From Actinomycetota bacterium (lineage in GTDB: Bacteria > Actinomycetota > Actinomycetes > Streptosporangiales > Streptosporangiaceae): DNA of 17,210 nt. This document shows positions 1-6,773 of the stretch, one piece after another. Below the pieces are notes generated by a model, which saw only the letters and a list, made by a program, of their open reading frames with translations, was not told the origin of the DNA and ran no database searches. Every line of letters starts with the position of its first letter. Within the stretch, counting starts at the first letter, position 1. The DNA lies in NCBI GenBank assembly GCA_003140115.1, contig PLIQ01000366.1, positions 1 to 17,210 on the forward strand. The letters run 5' to 3'. A program made the position numbers and the translations under genes.

Positions 1-30
1 GTAGAGCGGATCAACCTGTCCCGACACGGC

Positions 31-1857
31 GTGCATTCTCAGGCACCCCAGCCATCCGCGGAATCCCGGCACATCTGGCACCTCCGGCACCTCCGGCATC
101 TCCTGCACCTGGAGCATCTGCGAGACATGCGGCGCCCGGTCAAGGCGGTCATCGCGGCCGCGGCGGCGATCGTGGTCGTGGCGGCAGGCGCCGCGCTGGC
201 GGTTGGCCTGACCGGATCCAACGGCGGCCATGGTCACCTGACCGCGCAATCAGGTCCGACGTCCGGCTCGCCGGGCCCGTCCTCGCCGTCCGCCACGCTC
301 CCGGCGGTCACCGGAACCTCCCCAGCGAGCGGGACGACCGGCGGCGGCACCCTGGTCACGATCACCGGAACCCGCCTCGACGGTCCCGTCACGGTCAAGT
401 TCGGCGCCAAGGCCGGGACGATCACCGTTGACCTCAACGCGAAGATCGTGGTCAAGAGCCCGCCCGGCCAGGGCACGGTGGAGATCACCGTGACCACCCC
501 GGCCGGCACCGGCACGGCGGGCGAGTTCAGCTACCACTCCCCGTCGGCTCAGATGGCGGCCCCGGCGGTCACCGGGGTCTCGCCGGCCACTGGGCCGACC
601 GCGGGCGGCACCCTGGTCACGATCAACGGGACTAACCTGGCCGACGCCACCATGGTCAGCTTCGGCGGCGTCGCCGGGATGATCAGCTCTGACTCCGGCA
701 AGCAGATTGCGGTCAGCAGCCCGCCGGGCAAGGGCACGGTGGACGTCATGGTGACCACCCCGGGCGGCACCTCGACCGCGGGCATGTTCACCTACTCCGC
801 CACCGCACCGCGCCCGCCGCATCCGGTGGTCACCGGGATCTCCCCGGCCAGCGGCGCGGCTGCGGGCGGCACCTCGGTCACGATCACCGGGACCGGCCTG
901 TCCGGCGCCAGCGGGGTCAGCTTCGGCGGCGCGGCCGGGACGATCACCGGTGATTCCGACACCCGGATCACGGCCAAGAGCCCGCCCGGCAAGGGCACGG
1001 TGACCGTCACGGTGACCGCTCCGGGCGGCAATGTGACCGCCGGCAAGTTCAGCTACAAGGCCGCCTCGTCTCCGCCCCCGCCCACGCCGCGTCCGGTGGT
1101 CACCGGGATCTCCCCGGCCAGCGGCCCTACGGCGGGTGGCACCTCCGTGTCCATCACCGGGACGAACCTGTCGCGTGCGACCGGGGTCAGCTTCGGCGGC
1201 GCGGGCGGCTCGATCACCGCTGATTCCGGCACGAAGATCACCGCGACCAGCCCGGCAGGCTCCGGCACGGTGAACATCACGGTGACCACCAAGGGCGGCA
1301 CCTCGGCCACCACCAGCGCAGACAAGTTCACCTACGCCACCCCGGCGCCGGTGGTCCTGGAGGTCTCCCCGGCCAGCGGCCCTACGGCGGGCGGCACCTC
1401 GGTGTCCATCACCGGGACGAACCTGTCGGGAGCCACCGGGGTCAGCTTCGGCGGCGCGGACGGCTCGATCACCGCTGATTCCGGCACGAACATCACCGCG
1501 ACCAGCCCGGCCGGCTCCGGGACGGTGAACATCACGGTGACCACCTCCGGCGGCACCTCAGAAATTACCTCCGCCGACAAGTTCACCTACGTCGTCCCGG
1601 CGCCGACGGTTACCGGGATCCGCCCGGACAGCGGGAGCTACGGAACCACCGTCGACATCCTCGGGACGAACCTGTCCGGCGCCACCAGCGTCAGCTTCGG
1701 CGGCGTGGGCGTGACGATCAGCTCGGACTCCAGCACGGAGGTCGTCGTCACCGCCCCGGAGGGCAAGGGCACGGTGAACATCACGGTGACCACCGCGGGC
1801 GGCACCTCGGCCATCACCAGCGCCGACCAGTTCACCTATGTTTCCCAGATCCAGTAG
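31..1857 (+). CDS. IPT/TIG-repeat protein with one N-terminal membrane segment
   Basis: The protein has six immunoglobulin-like IPT/TIG repeats of about 80 residues (roughly 91-169, 178-255, 265-342, 355-435, 439-520 and 524-603). Each repeat opens with a VTGxSPxSGxxxGGT core, followed by VxITGTxL and VSFGG. Before them are a hydrophobic segment (about 38-60, Ala/Val-rich) and a Gly/Ser/Pro linker (61-90), so the repeats probably lie outside the membrane. No enzymatic domain, LPXTG sorting signal or lipobox is visible. In this family such repeats serve adhesion, spacing or binding; the ligand here is unknown. The start is uncertain. GTG at 31 is used, but the frame stays open to base 1, so the gene may begin outside the window. 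ATG at 127, just before the hydrophobic segment, is another option with a weak GGAG 12 bp upstream. The repeats are certain, the cellular role is not. Confidence 0.8.
   Translation: MHSQAPQPSAESRHIWHLRHLRHLLHLEHLRDMRRPVKAVIAAAAAIVVVAAGAALAVGLTGSNGGHGHLTAQSGPTSGSPGPSSPSATLPAVTGTSPASGTTGGGTLVTITGTRLDGPVTVKFGAKAGTITVDLNAKIVVKSPPGQGTVEITVTTPAGTGTAGEFSYHSPSAQMAAPAVTGVSPATGPTAGGTLVTINGTNLADATMVSFGGVAGMISSDSGKQIAVSSPPGKGTVDVMVTTPGGTSTAGMFTYSATAPRPPHPVVTGISPASGAAAGGTSVTITGTGLSGASGVSFGGAAGTITGDSDTRITAKSPPGKGTVTVTVTAPGGNVTAGKFSYKAASSPPPPTPRPVVTGISPASGPTAGGTSVSITGTNLSRATGVSFGGAGGSITADSGTKITATSPAGSGTVNITVTTKGGTSATTSADKFTYATPAPVVLEVSPASGPTAGGTSVSITGTNLSGATGVSFGGADGSITADSGTNITATSPAGSGTVNITVTTSGGTSEITSADKFTYVVPAPTVTGIRPDSGSYGTTVDILGTNLSGATSVSFGGVGVTISSDSSTEVVVTAPEGKGTVNITVTTAGGTSAITSADQFTYVSQIQ
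70..123 (+). repeat. Six 9-bp units coding a His-Leu-x tripeptide repeat
   Basis: Six in-frame 9-bp units encode H-(L/I)-x six times (HIW, HLR, HLR, HLL, HLE, HLR; residues 14-31 of the TIG protein). Codons vary synonymously between units (CAC/CAT, CTC/CTG), which hints that the amino-acid pattern is under selection. If so, translation begins upstream of ATG 127. The segment would sit just before the transmembrane helix, on the cytoplasmic side. Its function is unknown. Confidence 0.6.
1110..1545 (+). repeat. Near-identical 181-bp direct repeats coding TIG repeats 4 and 5
   Basis: Bases 1110-1290 and 1365-1545 align without gaps at an offset of 255 bp (85 codons). By eye there are about nine mismatches in 181 bp. 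The other TIG repeats in this gene are clearly more diverged in DNA. This indicates a recent unit duplication or gene conversion within the repeat array. Confidence 0.8.
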
Positions 1858-2169
1858 CGCACCCGCTGCGGTCACCAGGGCACCTTCGGTGTCACGGGCC
1901 GGCGCGAGCCGGAGACAGGGCGCCCGTTCGGGGGGCCTACGCCCAGGGCGTGGCGCTCAGCCTGGAGAAGGCCCTCGATCTGGCTCTCGGAAAGGCGGGT
2001 CCGGCCTGACCGCTACCGCCGTGGAACCCGCGCACGTCGGTACTATCCCGTAGGTCACAATGCGGCGAGCCGGTATCACCAGCCTGCCGGGATGCTCCGC
2101 CAGATAGAGGTCAACAGTGTCGGGCCCGTGGATGCGGTCAGGGCGAACCAGAAGTCGAGGAGGCTCGTG
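1858..2169. other. 312-bp stretch without a confident gene
   Basis: This lies between the TIG gene and the next small gene. Short open frames exist on both strands, but none has a good ribosome binding site or a recognisable domain. It holds a possible C-terminal gene remnant (1935-2009, listed separately). The minus frame over about 2030-2170 (for example LYLAEHPGRLVIPARRI) looks somewhat protein-like but matches no family I recognise. I see no clear hairpin terminator behind the TIG gene. Confidence 0.5.
1935..2009 (+). pseudogene. Possible C-terminal remnant of a lost gene
   Basis: A 24-codon stretch ending in TGA reads as a well-formed helix, YAQGVALSLEKALDLALG, with good high-GC codon use. 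It is in a frame that differs from the TIG gene and has no start or domain upstream. Similar (A/G)xxLSLxxAxxxALG segments occur near the C-terminal part of actinobacterial ATPase/LuxR-type regulators. It may therefore be the tail of a decayed regulator, though a chance open frame in GC-rich DNA is also possible. Confidence 0.25.
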
Positions 2170-2487
2170 ATGCGGCCAGCGATGGACCACCTCAGTATTA
2201 GCGCCACCCGGGCCGATGCCCTGTTCGTGTCGGCGCTGCAGCGCGGTGACCATCCCGGGGCGAGGGAAGTCCGGCAAGCCGTTGCCGCGGCGGTCGGGGC
2301 ATTCGGCCAGCGTGGCTGCGCCGGACGGGTAGCGCAGGAGTTCGGCGATCATCCCGAGACGGCGGTCACCCGGATGCGCTGGGCTCGCCAGGTGGTCGGC
2401 ATAGCGTTCGGTGAACCGGGACCGGCATCAGCCGGTGCCCGGACGCTCGCCCGGCGCACCGGAGCTCACGCCAGCCGCGCTGCGTAA
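2170..2487 (+). CDS. Small conserved actinobacterial protein, function unknown
   Basis: The product has 105 residues. Residues about 8-76 (LSISATRADALFVSALQ, then QAVAAAV.AFG.RGCAGRVAQEFGDHPETAVTRMRWA) match a short protein that recurs in Streptomyces and relatives and has no known function. The single Cys, the GDHPE motif and the RMRWA motif are the recognisable parts, from memory of the family. ATG 2170 is preferred because GAGGAGG (2157-2163) lies 6 bp upstream; frame extensions further upstream lack this. There is no signal peptide or membrane segment. The last 25 residues (from about 81) are low-complexity Ala/Arg-rich. I remember homologues as ending soon after RMRWA, so this tail may come from a frameshift or a changed stop codon. 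Confidence 0.7.
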   Translation: MRPAMDHLSISATRADALFVSALQRGDHPGAREVRQAVAAAVGAFGQRGCAGRVAQEFGDHPETAVTRMRWARQVVGIAFGEPGPASAGARTLARRTGAHASRAA

Positions 2488-2608
2488 AACCACCGCGTCC
2501 CGCGAGTCCACCGCAAGGCCAGCGCCGCGGTGAGCAAGCTGAGGATTCGGGGGATGCCGGTCTAGTGTTGGCTGGTGAATGCGCGGCAAGCCGAGGGAGG
2601 AGTTCGCT

Positions 2609-3004
2609 GTGCGATATACCGCCGACCCGCGCGTCGACGCCTACATCGATACCCTGCCTGGCTGGCAGCAGGTCATCTGCCGCGAGGTCCGCGACCTCGT
2701 CCACGCCGCTGACCCAGAGGTGATCGAAACCGTCAAGCGGACTATCCGGCCGTATTTCGTATTGCACGGCAACATCTGCGCGCTTCTGGCGGCGAAGGAC
2801 CACGTCAATGTGTTCCTCTACGACGGTGCTATCGTCCCCGATCCCGAAGGAATCATCACCGCCGGGCACGGCAATAAGACCGCCCGCACGGTGGGCATCT
2901 GCCAGGGCGAAACCATCAACGCGGCTGCCCTCAGCACCATGTTCCGGCAAATTATCGCCAACAACCGCGCTGGCGGCTGGCGCAAATTGAAACGCGAAAA
3001 CTGA
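2609..3004 (+). CDS. DUF1801 (YdhG-like) domain protein
   Basis: This is a 131-residue cytoplasmic protein that is almost entirely one DUF1801 domain. The N-terminus has an amphipathic helix typical of the family (DPRVDAYIDTLPGWQQVICREVR). A central section follows (ETVKRTIRPYFVLHGNICALLAAKDHVNVFLY), corresponding to the family's VKWG.P.F...G..A.F...K.H...F core. The family is small and structurally known, but its biochemical role is not established. GTG 2609 is chosen over an in-frame ATG at 2579 because GAGGGAGGAG (2593-2602) ends 6 bp upstream and the domain begins right after it. It stands alone: no neighbour is close enough for an operon, and a hairpin follows the stop. Confidence 0.82.
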   Translation: MRYTADPRVDAYIDTLPGWQQVICREVRDLVHAADPEVIETVKRTIRPYFVLHGNICALLAAKDHVNVFLYDGAIVPDPEGIITAGHGNKTARTVGICQGETINAAALSTMFRQIIANNRAGGWRKLKREN

Positions 3005-3008
3005 TTAA

Positions 3009-3026
3009 CGCCAGCTCGGGCTGGCG
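3009..3026 (+). terminator. Short GC hairpin after the DUF1801 gene
   Basis: Perfect 7-bp arms CGCCAGC (3009-3015) and GCTGGCG (3020-3026) enclose the 4-base loop TCGG, starting 4 bp after the stop codon. There is no T-run, which is usual for actinobacterial terminators. The rest of the interval to 3250, where the leftward glycosidase gene ends, holds nothing I can assign. Confidence 0.55.
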
Positions 3027-3250
3027 ACCGCGGTCCGCCAGGCCGGGAGCTCGCCAACTTCAGGGTCGTTCGATGTATTGCTTGGTACTTGTGATCGCGA
3101 GCGCGCCATGCTGCGTCGTTGACTGCCGCGGCCGATTCCGGCGAAGAGCCGGTCCTGAGATGAGCTGCGCGTGCGGCGCGTCAGGTCCGCCGAGGGCGAC
3201 GGCGCGCACTGTCGGCAGCGCGGCTGGTTCGCAACACGGATCGACGACGA

Positions 3251-5209
3251 TCATGGGGTTGACGGGGTGGCAGCCGGGGCGTTCTCGAGCCGGAAGACGC
3301 CGACGCCGAACGGATCCAGAGTGGCGGCGCCGTCGGTGGCCGAACCGTCCAGGCGGGCCAGCCAGAGCCCCGGGGCGAGTTCCGGCTTGACCGTCACCGG
3401 TTCGCTCGCCTGACTCACTAGCCAGGCGAAACGGGCTCCGTCGGAGCGGACCAGCACGTCGCAGGCGACCCGGCGATCGTCGGCCGTCACCAGCTTGCGA
3501 ACTCCGGCGTGCGCCCCGAGGGCTTCGTAGATCGCGCTTGTTGCCTCCGGGTTGGCCCGGGGCGTCGCGGCCGCCATGTGCTCGACGGGATAGGTGCACA
3601 GCACCACCGAGCCGGCGCCCACGCGGCGCAGCAGCAGGGCCGGCCTGCCGTGGCCGTCGGCGGCGAGCACTTCTGCCCCGTCCGGGCGGACCGGCAGGTA
3701 GGCACGGCTGTGCTCGTTGCCACCAGCGCGGAAGGTCAGCCGGGTGCCGGCCGCCAACGTGCCGAAGTCCTTGACAAAGGTGAAGGCCACCTGGTCGTCT
3801 TCGATCGCGTCGACCAGCCCGGCCCTGAGCTGATGCTCGACCCCGAACATCGCGTTGAGGTGGCCATACGAGGGGCCACGGTGCCAGCCGGCCGATCCCG
3901 GTGAGTATGAGACGTAGACCGTCGCGCCTGCCCTCGCTAGCCGTTCGAGCTGGTGCCAGGTGGGCGCGAGCAGCTGCTTGACCGAGGGCACGAGGTAGAG
4001 CATGGCGTCGCCGCCGACGCCTTCGCTCTCCCTGGTCAGCGCGACCGGCAGGTCTGCCAGCCGGGCGGACACATACGCCTGGCGCAGCGTGTCGTAGATG
4101 TATCCGGGGTCAGATGGCGCGGTGAACGGGTAGCTGGTGTCCAGGTATGACGACACCACCAGCGCGGTGTCGGCGGGGGCACGCTGGCACCGGCCGATGT
4201 CGACGGCACGGAGCGTGTCGGCGAAGGCCTTCATCTCGGTCAGCTGCGGCTTGGGGCGGCCGTGACTGTCGGTGAGCCCGAAGTGGAGCTCGAAGGCATG
4301 ATGCCGGTAGGGATCCTGGCCCGCCAGGTCGTCGTAGTCGGAGTTGCACCAGCCGATCCAGCCGGTCGCGCCGGCCAGCAGGCTGTTGTGCAGGACCTGG
4401 CGGTAGTAGCGGGCGGCGTTCGCGCCGGACACGAAGTCCGAGCTGACGCCGAACTCCTCAAGCACGACCGGACGGCCGAACGTGCCCGCCAGCTCGCATT
4501 CCCACGCCGCCGTGTAATGCTGGCGTACCTCGTCGTCACCCACGGGGTAGACGTGCGGTCCCAGGAAGTCGCAGAGCCGCGCCGCGTTGGCGAGCGAGAA
4601 CCCGGCGTGCTGGCTGCTGGCCTGGGTCCCCCACGCGCCGTCTCCGAGTGAGAACGGCTGCTGGCCGCCCGCCGCGCGCACCGCGTCCCTGATGATCTGG
4701 GCCCAGGCGGCGACGACTTCCCGCGGCGCGCTTCCCCCGCTGTAGATCGGCATCTCGTTGGAGACCAGCCAGCCGCACACCGCCGGATGGGCACCGAAGC
4801 GGCGCACCATCTCGCCGGCGAACCAGGCCTGCCGGGCGACCATCCAGACGTCGGTGTAGAGGTCGCGCCCGTCGCGCCAGGGCGGGTCCCAGTTCTCGCC
4901 GGACATGTGGCCGACGATGAACGTCGGCACGGTGGACATGTCCGCCTCGGCGTGCCGCTCAAGGAAGTCGGCAAAGCGTTCAGTCATCGCGTCATCGATG
5001 CGATCGGGCTCAGGCATGAAGTCCGGCCAGTAGAAGAACGAGCGGGTCATGCCCAGGCCGTGCTCCCGCAGCACGGCCAGCTCCTTGCGGACCGTGTCCG
5101 GATCGTAATTCCGCCACATCAGCGGGCCGCCGGTCCGGGACCAGAAGTTGGCGCCCAGCCAGTTGACCGGCTGCCCGGCTACGACGATCCGCGCGGAATT
5201 CCGGTGCAT
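3251..5209 (-). CDS. Clan GH-A glycoside hydrolase, three-domain, beta-mannosidase-like (GH5_18-type)
   Basis: The product is a 652-residue retaining beta-glycosidase with no signal peptide, so it is cytoplasmic. Residues about 8-340 form a (beta/alpha)8 barrel. The expected acid/base is Glu152 in WLVSNEMP and the nucleophile is Glu252 in VVLEEFG; these are the clan GH-A strand 4 and strand 7 motifs. Residues about 350-560 resemble the Rossmann-like second domain of GH42-type enzymes, and 570-640 look like a small C-terminal beta domain. The N-terminal pattern (LGANFWSR..GPLMW, later VGHMSGENWDP) recalls GH5 subfamily 18 beta-mannosidases of bifidobacteria and Streptomyces; GH164 has a similar architecture. 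Sequence alone does not fix the substrate. ATG 5209 is chosen over a start at 5278: AAGGGAG lies 9 bp upstream, and the longer start would overlap the operator. An 18-bp operator sits about 75-90 bp upstream, so the adjacent LacI-type regulator likely controls this gene. Confidence 0.82.
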   Translation of the reverse strand: MHRNSARIVVAGQPVNWLGANFWSRTGGPLMWRNYDPDTVRKELAVLREHGLGMTRSFFYWPDFMPEPDRIDDAMTERFADFLERHAEADMSTVPTFIVGHMSGENWDPPWRDGRDLYTDVWMVARQAWFAGEMVRRFGAHPAVCGWLVSNEMPIYSGGSAPREVVAAWAQIIRDAVRAAGGQQPFSLGDGAWGTQASSQHAGFSLANAARLCDFLGPHVYPVGDDEVRQHYTAAWECELAGTFGRPVVLEEFGVSSDFVSGANAARYYRQVLHNSLLAGATGWIGWCNSDYDDLAGQDPYRHHAFELHFGLTDSHGRPKPQLTEMKAFADTLRAVDIGRCQRAPADTALVVSSYLDTSYPFTAPSDPGYIYDTLRQAYVSARLADLPVALTRESEGVGGDAMLYLVPSVKQLLAPTWHQLERLARAGATVYVSYSPGSAGWHRGPSYGHLNAMFGVEHQLRAGLVDAIEDDQVAFTFVKDFGTLAAGTRLTFRAGGNEHSRAYLPVRPDGAEVLAADGHGRPALLLRRVGAGSVVLCTYPVEHMAAATPRANPEATSAIYEALGAHAGVRKLVTADDRRVACDVLVRSDGARFAWLVSQASEPVTVKPELAPGLWLARLDGSATDGAATLDPFGVGVFRLENAPAATPSTP

Positions 5210-5281
5210 ACGGGATGGCTCCCTTCTTCGAGCCCGATGCTGCGAGAGTCGACTGGCGGCTCGCGCCAGGACGCGCAAAGT

Positions 5282-5300
5282 ACTATACCGGTTAAGTGTT
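5282..5300 (-). promoter_or_regulatory. LacI-family operator 1 with overlapping -10, upstream of the glycosidase
   Basis: On the minus strand, bases 5300-5283 read AACACTTAACCGGTATAG, identical over 18 bp to the site at 6549-6566. The core CTTAACC/GGTATAG is a partial dyad around a central CCGG, the form expected for LacI-family operators. TATAGT (5287-5282, minus strand) could be a -10 box for the leftward glycosidase gene, which would place the operator over the core promoter. The site also lies 130 bp upstream of the regulator's own start, so autoregulation is possible. Confidence 0.75.
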
Positions 5301-5429
5301 GCCGACGGGAACGCCGCCTGGAAAGTTATTTATGCTGGGCCCGGCGATCTCTTTCGGGATACGGCCCGAGTGTCACGCGGCTAGGCGGTGCCGTGCCCGA
5401 TGGCGGGTAGCCGTCGAGAGGGGACAGAA

Positions 5430-6479
5430 GTGAAGCGTCCGACCATCGCCGACATCGCAAGCCGGGCGGGAGTGACCAAGGCGGCGGTGTCGTTCGCCCT
5501 CAACGGCCAGCCCGGCGTCTCCGCGGCCACGCGAGAGCGCATCCTCGCGATCGCGAGCGAGATCGGCTTCCAGCCCAGCAGCGCGGCCAGGGCCCTGGCC
5601 GACGGTCGGGCGGGCGCATTCGGGCTGGTCGTCGACCGCCCGGCGCGAACGCTCGGGACGGAGTCCTTCTTCATGCAGCTGATCTCCGGTATCCAGGCTG
5701 AGCTGTCCCGGGATCACATCGCGCTGCTGTTCACGACGGCGGAGGATCAGGCGGCGGAGATCGACCTGTACCGGACGTGGTGGGCCCAGCGGCGGGTGGA
5801 CGGGGTGTTCCTGCTCGACCTCCAGCTCAGCGATCAGCGGGTGAACACGCTGCAGGAACTCAGGATGCCAGCGATCGTATTCGGCACCCCCAAAGGGTCA
5901 GGCTCGCTGCCGGCCGTCTGGCAGGACGACGTCGCCGCGACCAGGACCGTGGTGGAGTACCTGGCCGGCCTCGGCCACCGGCGGCTGGCCCGGGTGAGCG
6001 GCATCCCTAGGTACTGGCACACCAAGCTGCGCGCTGATGCGCTGCGCGAGGCCGCGCACGCCGCCGGGCTCGAGGCGATGTCCGTCGAAGGCGACTACAC
6101 CAGCGAGCACGGCGCCGAGGCGACCCGTGAGCTGCTCCGGTCGGCTCGCCCGCCGACCGCGATCCTCTACGACAACGACCTGATGGCGATGTCCGGGCTC
6201 GGCGTCGCTCAGCACATGGGAGTGCGGGTACCCGGCGAGCTGTCGATCGTGGCCTGGGACGATTCCGTGCTGTGCGAGCTGGTCCACCCGTCGCTGACCG
6301 CGCTCCGGCGGGACATCGCCGCCGCCGGCGCGGAGGGGGCGCGGCGCATGATCGAGCTGGTCGGCGGGTCCGAAGTCGGAGATTTCCAGGAACCGCCGCC
6401 GGTGCTCGTCAGGCGCGGCAGCACCGGCACGCCGTCCCGGCCGGCCGGGCGGCCGCCGCACCCGGCTGCCGCTCCTTAG
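5430..6479 (+). CDS. LacI/GalR-family transcriptional regulator of the sugar locus
   Basis: This 349-residue regulator has family-typical length. Residues 4-24 form the N-terminal helix-turn-helix (PTIADIASRAGVTKAAVSFALN). The recognition helix has TKAAVSFAL where many members have STVSRVL. Residues 50-59 (SSAARALADG) are the minor-groove hinge helix. Residues 64 onward form the periplasmic-binding-protein-like effector domain, with AWDDS at 275-279, a position that contacts sugar in several relatives. GTG 5430 is chosen because GAGAGGGG (5416-5423) lies 6 bp upstream and it gives the usual short arm before the HTH; ATGs from 5388 lack this support. The gene sits between two targets that carry identical 18-bp operators. 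The expected role is repression of the glycosidase and of the importer/GH36 operon, relieved by an imported sugar. The Pro-rich C-terminal tail (333-349) is unremarkable. Confidence 0.93.
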   Translation: MKRPTIADIASRAGVTKAAVSFALNGQPGVSAATRERILAIASEIGFQPSSAARALADGRAGAFGLVVDRPARTLGTESFFMQLISGIQAELSRDHIALLFTTAEDQAAEIDLYRTWWAQRRVDGVFLLDLQLSDQRVNTLQELRMPAIVFGTPKGSGSLPAVWQDDVAATRTVVEYLAGLGHRRLARVSGIPRYWHTKLRADALREAAHAAGLEAMSVEGDYTSEHGAEATRELLRSARPPTAILYDNDLMAMSGLGVAQHMGVRVPGELSIVAWDDSVLCELVHPSLTALRRDIAAAGAEGARRMIELVGGSEVGDFQEPPPVLVRRGSTGTPSRPAGRPPHPAAAP

Positions 6480-6485
6480 CCGTTC

Positions 6486-6515
6486 CGGTATCTGATCGAG
6501 ATCTGAACGATACCG
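6486..6515 (+). promoter_or_regulatory. Inverted repeat behind the regulator gene
   Basis: Arms CGGTATC (6486-6492) and GATACCG (6509-6515) begin 7 bp after the regulator's stop codon. They could form a 7-bp stem with a 16-base loop, acting as a weak terminator without a T-run. The arms share GGTAT with the operator half-site, so they may instead be extra binding half-sites upstream of the importer promoter. I cannot tell the two apart from sequence. Confidence 0.4.
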
Positions 6516-6548
6516 ACATAATCCTTTACCTAAGGGTAGTAGAGGGTT

Positions 6549-6567
6549 AACACTTAACCGGTATAGC
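6549..6567 (+). promoter_or_regulatory. LacI-family operator 2 with overlapping -10, upstream of the importer operon
   Basis: AACACTTAACCGGTATAG (6549-6566) is an exact 18-bp copy, in inverted genomic orientation, of operator 1 at 5283-5300. It has the same orientation relative to its downstream gene. TATAGC (6562-6567) could be a -10 element in the same relative position as in operator 1; no convincing -35 is visible for either. If transcription starts just after it, the binding-protein gene has a leader of about 200 bases. Confidence 0.75.
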
Positions 6568-6576
6568 TCGTGTTCG

Positions 6577-6617
6577 GCCGCGCGGGACGCCCGGTTCGGG
6601 ACGCTATTCCGCGCGGC
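6577..6617 (+). promoter_or_regulatory. GC-rich hairpin in the leader of the binding-protein gene
   Basis: Arms GCCGCGCGG (6577-6585) and CCGCGCGGC (6609-6617) are perfectly complementary over 9 bp. The 23-base loop contains a second small hairpin (CCCG 6590-6593 with CGGG 6597-6600). It lies directly after operator 2, inside the predicted long leader. It may stabilise or attenuate the transcript, but GC-rich DNA produces such pairs by chance. Confidence 0.3.
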
Positions 6618-6773
6618 GCGGACGCGAAAACCAGAACAGGACGCCCGACCTGGCGGTGGCCATGACGCTCTTAGTTCGCGTGCGCTACGGCCGGGTGTTT
6701 CGCGCGCCATTCCATGACGCGCATTGTCTTTCCATGACCACGGTTACCCGGGCCGAAAGAAAGAAGGGTTTCA

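Noticed and set aside
300..1850. Regularly spaced repeats that could suggest a CRISPR-like or satellite array
   Set aside because: The repeats are in frame, about 80-90 codons long, and encode IPT/TIG domains; there are no short palindromic repeats with unique spacers.
1838..2053. 71-codon frame overlapping the end of the TIG gene
   Set aside because: No ribosome binding site or domain; composition (Ser/Arg/Gly) is that of a chance frame.
1957..2352. 131-codon minus-strand frame across 1957-2352
   Set aside because: Its first half is antisense to the supported small protein. The remainder looks mildly protein-like but has no family match I can name, so I do not call a gene.
5210..5278. Longer N-terminus for the leftward glycosidase
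   Set aside because: The Arg-rich extension has no ribosome binding site and would be encoded up to the operator. The ATG at 5209 has AAGGGAG at a good distance.
5299..5336. TTGCCG with TATTTA/TATGCT as a promoter for the regulator gene
   Set aside because: The spacing (22-26 bp) is outside the usual range, so I do not annotate it, although the A/T-rich patch at 5321-5333 could still be part of a promoter.
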